Of a DNA stretch of 64,000 bases, positions 57,961 to 64,000 are shown one piece after another; position 1 is the first letter of the stretch, and each line of letters begins with the position of its first letter. The notes beneath the pieces were generated by a model. That model saw only the letters and a program-made list of their open reading frames with translations, was not told the origin of the DNA and did no database searches. The stretch is from Ceratotherium simum simum (Eukaryota > Chordata > Mammalia > Perissodactyla > Rhinocerotidae): contig NW_004454166.1 in assembly GCF_000283155.1 (NCBI RefSeq), forward strand, positions 18,465,387-18,529,386, read 5' to 3'. The position numbers and the translations under genes are program-made.

Positions 57961-57965
57961 GCCGC

Positions 57966-58045
57966 AGCAGATCTGCCATAAACATTTGTGCTGCAAACAT
58001 TTTTGCCACATAACTAGTTGGCCATAAGTCAATTTTGCCATAAAA
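57966..58045 (+). repeat. Left terminal inverted repeat of the MULE-like element
   Basis: This arm pairs with the reverse complement of 58545-58613 plus 58841-58865. It is built from variations on a TTTGCCATAA / GCTGCAAACA theme, which gives a partly repetitive look. The outer start is uncertain because the flanking TATCCTCGCCGC could be either the host L2 or a few more transposon bases. Confidence 0.65.
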
Positions 58046-58050
58046 AAAGA

Positions 58051-58260
58051 TAAAATAACTGGTTGATAGTTTGGTTTCATTTTGGTGATAAAAGTTACTA
58101 CAAGTGTGAAATAAGAAGAGAGTGTCGAGCCAGGTTGCATACCATGCTAGAAAATGACAACACATCAGTTTGCAAATTCTTGCAGTCCCAATGCAATACA
58201 AAGTTCAGTTACAAACACGCATCCAGGAAAATGATACCTCTCTTCACAAAGGAAGAAATT
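58051..58260 (+). pseudogene. FLYWCH-type zinc-finger relic of a MULE transposase
   Basis: The frame is open for about 70 codons after a stop at 58051-58053 and closes at TGA 58261. The first ATG (58063) is probably not a real start. Around 58090-58140 the peptide reads YYKCEIRRECRARLHT, which fits the FLYWCH pattern: aromatic pair, Cys, a basic spacer, Cys, then R/A-R. About 35 residues further on come KHAS residues, where the family usually has a His-x-His pair; only one His remains. Known: FLYWCH fingers form the N-terminal DNA-binding part of many animal MULE transposases and of the host gene FLYWCH1. The position just inside the left inverted repeat fits a transposase N-terminus. Being short, with one zinc ligand apparently missing, it is judged a dead relic. 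No profile search was possible. Confidence 0.5.
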
Positions 58261-58322
58261 TGAGCAAAAAAGAAAAAATGTGATACCCAAGGAGGAGACG
58301 AATCAATAAGCCAAAAAAATAA

Positions 58323-58415
58323 AAGTATGATCCTATGAATGAAAGACTTGGAAGGCAAGTGCTTAGATATAATCCACACAATAGAATCAAATATTTGCAC
58401 AGTATTTGCCATGAA
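58323..58415 (+). pseudogene. C-terminal tail relic of a MULE transposase
   Basis: After a TAA at 58320-58322 the frame runs KYDPM and then NERLGRQVLRYNPHNRIKYL, followed by HSICH. Animal MULE transposases often end with a block of the form y..yneRL..lv..y......yL..iAH, so spacing and key residues (RL, V, Y, YL, I-H) agree. The open frame continues through the right inverted repeat into the ERE, and that later part has no meaning. It is out of frame with the FLYWCH relic; the roughly 300 or more missing catalytic residues (DDE core) imply an internal deletion between about 58240 and 58320. The assignment depends on pattern memory and needs a profile check. Confidence 0.45.
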
Positions 58416-58613
58416 TCTACACATATTTTACATGTACTCAAATATTTTTTTGTATTGTCATATTTTGTGATAGACTTTTTAATATTGTTATTAATTTGTC
58501 ATGTTCCATTATGTCCTTTTGAAGGTCCCTTTTATATTCTTCATTTTACGGCAAAATTGCCTTACAGTCAATTAGTTATGCTGCAAAAATGTTTGCAGCA
58601 AAAGTGTTTGTGG

Positions 58614-58827
58614 TGGGGCCGGCCCAGTGGTGTAGTTGTTAAGTTCCCATGCTCTGCTTCGGTGGCTCGCGGTTCACAGGTTCATTTTCTGGGTGCAGAC
58701 CAACACAACACTTATCAAGCCATGCTGTGGAAGCATCCCACATACAAAACAGAGGAAGATGGACACAGATGTTAGCTCAGGGCCAGTCTTCCTCACCAAA
58801 ATAAATACATAAATAAATAAAATTTAA
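58614..58827 (+). mobile_element. ERE SINE inserted in the right arm of the MULE
   Basis: Starts near GGGGCCGGCCCAGTGGTGTA and ends in A-rich ATAAATAAATAAAA. Flanking direct repeats AAAGTGTTTGTGG (58601-58613) and AAAATGCTTGTGG (58828-58840) are the target duplication with two differences. The internal GATGTTAGCTCAGGGCCA motif (about 58767-58784) is diagnostic. Non-coding; it probably once carried an RNA polymerase III promoter, but the B box region is degenerate (GGTTCATTTTC). Confidence 0.9.
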
Positions 58828-58869
58828 AAAATGCTTGTGGCAAAGGTGTTTATGACAAAGCTGCCTAAG

Positions 58870-59365
58870 GGTGGGAATATCGAGAAGCATTCCCAAAACC
58901 CACATGGACTTAGGTGAGCAGACCCCCTCTCACCTCCTGTACTGCATCACCTCACTCCAGCCTCCAGAGACCCTCGAGGTCCCTGAAAGTCACCAAGGTC
59001 AGCCCTAGCATCAGGACTGTGTACTTGCTGTTCTCTATGCCTGGAACGTGCTTCTTTCAGATGTGCAGAAGGCTGGTCCTCTTACTTCCTCGGGTCTTTA
59101 TTAAAAGCCACCTTCACAGCCAACCCTTTCTGAAATTCTACCCAAAAAATCCCACTCCCCCTTTCCTACTCAATTATTGTCCTTAGAGCTCATCACTCTG
59201 TAACATACTGTGAATTTTACTATTTACCTTCCTTGTATGAATTGCCCATCTTCTTCACTAGAATATGTTCCACAAGGCCAGAGATTTTTGTTTTATTTGC
59301 GGCTGTATCCTTAGCACATAGAGTGGTGTTTGGCTCAACAAATACTTAATGAATGAATAACTGGA
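58870..59365 (+). mobile_element. L2 LINE fragment, right of the MULE
   Basis: Contains L2 3' text: CTGTTCTCTATGCCTGGAAC (59029-59048), TTATTAAAAGCCACCTTCAC, CACTAGAATATGTTCCACAA (59257-59276), GGCTGTATCCTTAGCACATA and AACAAATACTTAATGAATGA. This is the normal L2 3' terminus, in the same orientation as 57845-57960. Confidence 0.75.
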
Positions 59366-59397
59366 GTGACTTGACTGTCCTGTGTCTCAGTTACATG

Positions 59398-60237
59398 ATC
59401 AAAAACAGTATAATAAATATCAAATGCTGGTGAGGATGTGGAGAAACTGATCAGTCAGATGTTGCTGGAGAAGATCTGAAATGACACAGCCACTCTGGAA
59501 AAGAATTTGGTGGTTTCTTATTAAACTAAACATGCAATTACCATATGACCCAGCAATTGTACTTTTGGGCGTTTATCCCCGAGAATGAAAATTTATGTGC
59601 ACATAAAAAACTATACACGAGTATTCATAACAGCTTTATTTGTAATAGCCAAAAACTAGAAACAGTCCAGATGTCCTTTAATGGGGAATGGTTAAACAAA
59701 CTGTGGTACATCCATACCATGGAATATTACTCAGCAATAAAAACAAAATTAACTGTTTATACAATTTGGATGAATCTCAAAGTAAAAATAAAAGCTAATC
59801 CCAAAAGGCTATACACTGTATGATTCCATTTATATAACATTTCTGAATGGGAATCTTGAAGAGATGAAGAACTGATTACTGCTTTCCAGGCATCGGGGTT
59901 GGAGATGGTGATGGAATGTGGGAGGTGGATGTGTTCCTCCGCTCATGTTGATCAACTGCTGTTTCTTGACTGTGGTGGTGGATACACGAACCTCCATATG
60001 CGATAAAATTACATAGAACTAAGCGCACACACACATACACACACACACAAGTGAGTACATATAAAATTTTGGAAACCTGAACAATATAGGTGGATTGTAT
60101 CGAGGTCAGTTACCTGGTTGTAGTATTGCAAGATGCTACTGTTGAGGGAGACTAAAAAGATAGTACCCAGGATCTCTCTGCATTATTTCTTACAAGTGCG
60201 TGTGAGTATACAATGATCTCAAAATAAAAAGTTTAAT
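59398..60237 (+). mobile_element. L1 LINE 3' end (ORF2 tail plus 3' UTR)
   Basis: Starts near the block GGTGAGGATGTGGAGAAACT and continues through ATTACCATATGACCCAGCAA (59537-59556). A 92-codon frame at 59545-59823 includes LWYIHTMEYYSAIK, the classic C-terminal stretch of L1 ORF2p, so this is a decayed ORF2 end. The 3' UTR then runs TGTATGATTCCATTTATATA and stops at A-rich sequence near 60237. A small CA-rich block (60024-60050) lies inside. Inactive. Confidence 0.88.
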
Positions 60238-60326
60238 TGAAATGATGTAATAATATTTAATTTTGAAAATATGCGTTGAGTACTCAGTATGTACCTCACC
60301 TTTTCAGGGTAGTTATAAACACAAAT

Positions 60327-60328
<2 letters not shown>

Positions 60329-60379
<51 letters not shown>

Positions 60380-60412
60380 TATACTTGTGTGTGTGTGTGT
60401 GTGTGTGTGTGT
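60329..60412. repeat. (AT)n-(AC)n-(TG)n compound microsatellite
   Basis: About 21 AT units (60329-60370), then a short ACACACACATATACT link, then about 14 TG units (60385-60412). The AC link and TG run are partly self-complementary. Confidence 0.97.
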
Positions 60413-60664
60413 TCAAAGGACTTAGAATGCTGCTCAGCATATAGTGAACAACGCATTGCAGCTATTATTATTCCAATCCACCAGGGCAGAGTCTGTGTGC
60501 AGGTCATCTCTGATTCCCAGTGTGTTATTGTTTCTGATGCATATTGCAAGCCCCAAGTCAATGTGAGCTGAATAAATGACTTTTCCAACCCCTTGCACCA
60601 GCCTTCAAAGAGCATGGGTCAGTGAGAAGGCTCTCTCTGTGGAGTCCAGAGTAATCAAGAACCC

Positions 60665-60835
60665 TCAACAGGAAGATAATAGGATTACTTAGGCTCCACT
60701 TCCCAGCTTTGCCACTACTTTATTGTCAAGTTTTGAAAAGTCCATTTTCTTCAGCAAGTCTTTAGTTCCCCATTTGTGAGAAGAGGGATTGGAATAGCAT
60801 TAATTTCCATGAGCCCTTTCCAATCCTTAAATATA
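60665..60835 (+). mobile_element. MIR SINE fragment
   Basis: CTCCACTTCCCAGCTTTGCCACTACTTTATTGTC and TTAGTTCCCCATTTGTGAGAAGAGGG. Confidence 0.62.
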
Positions 60836-61624
60836 CATGATTCCATGTTTTACAAGTACAGAGAATTATCCTTCCTGAAACTTGAGCACTGGGCTGGGAG
60901 TCCAAAGGTAATTATATCTTGACTCCAAATCTCTGGCCTCCAGTTCCATTTGGGTTGACTCTTCTGTTTCTGGCCCTCATTAAAGCACAGTTATTAGCAA
61001 CTGGTTTATACATTTATAGCTCTTTGAAGTATGTGGTAGTCAGAGTATCTGTAGATGATAGCAAGCCAAGATTTTGCAAACCTTTAGGGGATAAGAAATT
61101 GTAGAAACTTAAGCTATAATTATAGTATTAATCACTACCATTGCATCATCATCCTCCAAAGCCAAGGGGAGTTACGCTTGCTAAATTTAAAAACAATAAA
61201 GGTATGTTATGATTTATGAAAGCACAAAAAAGACCTCAGAAAAATACCAGCTTGTTTATTTTATTTAATATTTGTAACATAACCTAATGTATTCACGTAG
61301 TGTTTTTGAGAGAACTACTGAGTAATTTTCCACGCCAAAGGTTAGCCAATAGATGACAAACGTCCTTACTCAAAAAGGCAGGGTTTTACAGTGTTATGAA
61401 CATTTCATGGATCATTCTTGCCCATCCTCCTGCTCTATGTCAGTGCATCCAGAAGGTCCAGCCACTTCAGGGTTGAAACTGCTTATATGTTTGTACCAAT
61501 GCGAGATTCCTTGACTACTGAATCATTGCGTGTTTATTGACCGCCTTGCATGAACTCACCCCTGCAGAGACATCACGAAATAATTACAGTGAAATATGCA
61601 AAGTTCTCTAATAGTAAATACAAT
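60836..61624. other. Anonymous sequence
   Basis: No repeat or gene recognised. Confidence 0.35.
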
Positions 61625-61770
61625 TTGTTGAGGAACTACCAAAGGCCCCCGTTTTACCTACACTAGCTCACCTAATTTAACTCTCACGACTCTATCAAAA
61701 AGATATTAATAACTCTGGTCTACAGAGACAGTAAACAAGATCAGAGAGGTCATGTAACCAAATCTTAAGA
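61625..61770 (-). mobile_element. MIR SINE fragment
   Basis: CACTAGCTCACCTAATTTAACTCTCACGACTC and GATCAGAGAGGTCATGTAACC. Confidence 0.68.
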
Positions 61771-61859
61771 TTTTTCCAATGTGGTAGACTACTTCAACCA
61801 AAATTAAAAAAAAAAAATCAAAATAGATGGATGGATGTTGGCACTTAAATTATAATGAT

Positions 61860-62420
61860 AAAAGAAATAGAAATCAGCTATGACTACAGTAATTGATGAA
61901 GATGGGAAAATACTTTCAAAGTGCTGGAAAAAAATTGGTTGGATTGTACTGCCAGCAAAACTATTCTTTAAGAATGAGGCTGAAATGAAGACATTTTTAT
62001 ATAAATAAATAATAAATAGATTATGAATAATTCACATGAAAGAAATTTATAGAGAATGTACTTATGGGAAAAAATAATCCCAGTAACAATATCTAGGATG
62101 CAAAGAAACAGCAAACATTTGGGCCTATTCAAACAATGTTATCTGAAAAAAATGATAGTGTTTAATTTGAGGTTAAAAAATAAAAACCATCCAAGATGCA
62201 ACTTAAATACTGGACAACTATAATCCGTGTATTGGGGAGGAGTTAGAAGAGTAAAAGCATTTTAAAGTCCATGTATGGGAATAAAAAGAGCTATTAGCTG
62301 GGAACTTTGTTAATTATGTATGTAATTTTTAGCATAACCACTAAAACACTAGAAAAAGGAGATTAAATAAGAGTGCATATGTTTGAATCCACCAAAGTAA
62401 AACTAACAAGCAAACAAAAT
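61860..62420 (+). mobile_element. Old L1-like fragment
   Basis: AAAGTGCTGGAAAAAAATTG (61919-61938), TGCCAGCAAAACTATTCTTTAAGAATGAGG and AAATGAAGACATTTTTATAT correspond to the L1 block that ends in ccagcaaaactntccttcaaaaatgagg. A-rich beyond; low conservation. Confidence 0.5.
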
Positions 62421-62684
62421 CTACCCAAACAGGAGAGTAAAATTTCCAGGCCAGAGCAAGCATGAGTAAGGCAAAAGGAAGCTGGGTTATCAATGGAAAC
62501 GTAGAGAGGGAAACTTATCCATTGGAGAACAATTCAAGGAAGATAGCATATTGACCAACAGACCTCTCATTGAAAGAATTCTGTACAGTGGAGCTTCCAA
62601 GCCCTCTTAGCTGAGGACCAGTTCTTACAACAGCGTAGATGTTCCAGTTAAAACTTAGCTAGCCAAAGAGATCAGCCTACATCA

Positions 62685-62815
62685 ATAGTTCTCAAATGTA
62701 GGACTCCAGACTATACTTCCAAATATACTGAATCTATAGGGGCATTTTTAATCACATATCCCAAGAGATAATGAAGTGGATGGCCTGAAGACCATATGTT
62801 TGAGGGTCACTAGAA
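62685..62815 (+). mobile_element. MER5-like hAT DNA transposon remnant
   Basis: Begins AATAGTTCTCAAATGTAGGA and ends near GTTTGAGGGTCACT; between them only loose MER5 similarity. Confidence 0.45.
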
Positions 62816-62988
62816 TATTGCAGTCCCCTTGGCAGTCCTCTCCCAATGCAAATTAATACCAAGGCACTGGGTTTATATCTCAATCTCTGGCAGAGTTTGA
62901 GAAAACAGAAAAAATTATGCATTCATTTTAATAAGACATTACACTTCATATTGAAAAAAAGACTTCTTGGCTTAAAACCAGACCTTGG

Positions 62989-63182
62989 AGGCCAGCCTGG
63001 TAGCATAATGGTTAAGTTTGGCATGCTCTGCTTTTGTGGCCCGGGTTCGTGGGTTTGAATCCCAGGCACGGACCTACACCACTCATCAAAGCCATGCTGT
63101 GGCAGCGACCCACATACAAAATAGAGGAAGATTGGCACAGATGTTGCTCAGGGCCAATCTTCCGCACCAAAAAAAAAAAAAA
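62989..63182 (+). mobile_element. ERE SINE, young-looking copy
   Basis: Perfect 15-bp target duplication AAAACCAGACCTTGG at 62974-62988 and 63183-63197. A box TAGCATAATGG (63001-63011) and B box GGTTTGAATCC (63052-63062) both resemble pol III promoter consensus. An uninterrupted poly-A run closes the element. Clean flanks and tail suggest a more recent insertion than the others here. Confidence 0.95.
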
Positions 63183-63197
63183 AAAACCAGACCTTGG

Positions 63198-64000
63198 TAC
63201 ATTTGTGAGTTAATGTCTGTGAGTCTAATACCTCGTGAGAGACAGGCCGCCTGGTCTTTCCTGGTGACAACCAGACCCCAGTTCCTGCCATTTTTCTCAT
63301 TTCAGCAGAGCTGAGGAAGGGAAGAGGTACGTATTTTCTAATTCATGTGCTTGTTCACTCATCCGTTAATTCTTTTACTCATTAATTTAAAATATGTTCA
63401 CACACACACATATACACAATCTTCACACAAGTTTCTCTGCTAGAGCCCCAGGCAGATTGGCAATGCACCCATGATTCCTTCTCAAAGTTTGATTTATTTC
63501 CTTTGACTATGTCTTTCCCAGATCTCTGTCTATGAATGCACTGGAGAGTCCATTCTGCACCTTCAAATGCAACTCAGATCCTCAGTTCTTATACAGGGAC
63601 AAAATTTACAGCAGCTTCTAGGTGCCAATCAGGCTGGGTATAGAGCAGAATTCTGTTTCCTCAAGTCAGGCCTCAATCAGCCCAGAAACTTTCACCTCAC
63701 TTTACGGGTCTGTAAAGAGAAAACCTCATATTTTTCCTTCCTATGTAGAGAAAAACCCAGTTCTTTCCTAGTGTGTGTTTCTTCCCTGTGAGTCTCCTTT
63801 ACTACTCACATAAAACACTTCACTTCTGACACTTCTGGTCACCAAAGAGATAGTATCAGATCCCACAGGTTAAAGGCTCAGTCCCACAAGACTGCCCCCT
63901 CCACCCCACACACATACACACTTCAGACACCAGTCGCAAGCCGAGCTTCCTCTCACCAGCTGGCTGTCAAGGCAAATAATCCATAACCAGTCTATAAATC
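63198..64000. other. Anonymous sequence
   Basis: Only a short CA-rich run (63394-63417) is recognised; a 74-codon plus frame at 63567-63791 matches nothing known. Confidence 0.35.
63394..63417. repeat. Short (CA)n-rich stretch
   Basis: CACACACACACATATACACA. Confidence 0.8.

Larger units (their letters stand above)
57966..58865 (+). mobile_element. Mutator-like (MULE) DNA transposon, internally deleted, with long terminal inverted repeats
   Basis: Seen: the left end (57966-58045) and right end (58545-58613 plus 58841-58865) are inverted copies of each other. A 16-bp core, CTGCAAACATTTTTGC at 57991-58006, recurs as its exact reverse complement at 58583-58598. Over 55 bp inward from that core the ends match at about 46 positions (84%). 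The right arm carries roughly 15 bp more in its outer part. Between the ends lie two short coding relics, one FLYWCH-like (58051-58260) and one resembling a MULE C-terminal tail (58323-58415), in different frames. Known: MULEs have long inverted repeats and many animal MULE transposases begin with a FLYWCH zinc finger. Inferred: a deletion derivative of an autonomous MULE that has lost the catalytic core. An ERE (58614-58827) split the right arm. No 8-10 bp target duplication was found, so the outer boundaries are approximate. It could belong to a named family such as Ricksha. Confidence 0.65.

Noticed and set aside
58335..58775. 146-codon open frame, the longest in the window
   Set aside because: Only the first ~27 codons resemble anything (MULE tail). 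The rest runs through the transposon's inverted repeat and into an ERE SINE, so it is not a gene.
57966..58865. Reading the MULE-like block as a domesticated FLYWCH gene
   Set aside because: The FLYWCH-like frame is short, appears to lack one zinc-binding His, and stops before any catalytic or partner domain. It is also flanked by transposon ends.
62989..63062. tRNA-like head with A and B boxes
   Set aside because: This is the tRNA-derived head of an ERE SINE. It has no intact cloverleaf, so it is not a tRNA gene.

Overview
This window looks like mammalian nuclear DNA, most likely from an odd-toed ungulate (horse, rhinoceros or tapir). The main evidence is nine copies of a tRNA-headed SINE that starts GGGGCYGGCCY...AGTGGTTAAGT and ends TTAGCTCAGGG...CTTCCTC followed by A-rich DNA, which is the equine repetitive element (ERE) type. 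Around these lie mammal-wide MIR and L2 elements, old L1 3' ends and MaLR/ERVL LTRs. The DNA is AT-rich and CpG-poor, and I see no CpG island.

I could not recognise any host protein-coding gene, exon, tRNA, rRNA or other RNA gene. Every long open frame is short (146 codons or fewer), unlike any protein I know, or lies inside a repeat. The window reads as intergenic or deep-intronic sequence.

Layout. 1-10 kb: MIRs, one split by an ERE; an MLT2-like LTR (1972-2503); a reversed MLT1 LTR (4673-5064); an ERE (6988-7274); a 1.1-kb L1 3' UTR (8440-9512). 10-26 kb: an L2 fragment, many MIRs, one long unnamed ancient repeat (16480-17310) and three degenerate LTR-like blocks. 26-27 kb: two reversed EREs close together. 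27-44 kb: MIR, MER5-like and L2 remnants in mostly anonymous sequence. 44-45 kb: a reversed L1 carrying a 104-bp patch copied from 776 bp upstream. 46-50 kb: a 1.7-kb L2 with an embedded CA repeat, then a 2-kb old L1-like block. 50.4-50.9 kb: two EREs head to tail. 55-57 kb: an L1 3' UTR split by an MLT1 LTR. 57.8-59.4 kb: an L2 split by a DNA transposon, itself split by an ERE. 59.4-60.2 kb: an L1 3' end. The remainder holds microsatellites, MIRs and a young-looking ERE (62989-63182).

The most unusual item is the DNA transposon at about 57966-58865. It has long inverted terminal repeats (a 55-bp core about 84% identical between the ends). It also keeps two short relics that resemble the FLYWCH zinc finger and the C-terminal tail of a Mutator-like (MULE) transposase. 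I read it as an internally deleted MULE that entered an L2 and was later hit by an ERE. The second most unusual item is the 104-bp patch replacing about 13 bp of L1 at 44764-44867, a possible template-switch scar.

All repeat names come from recognising consensus motifs by eye; none was checked with RepeatMasker or Dfam.
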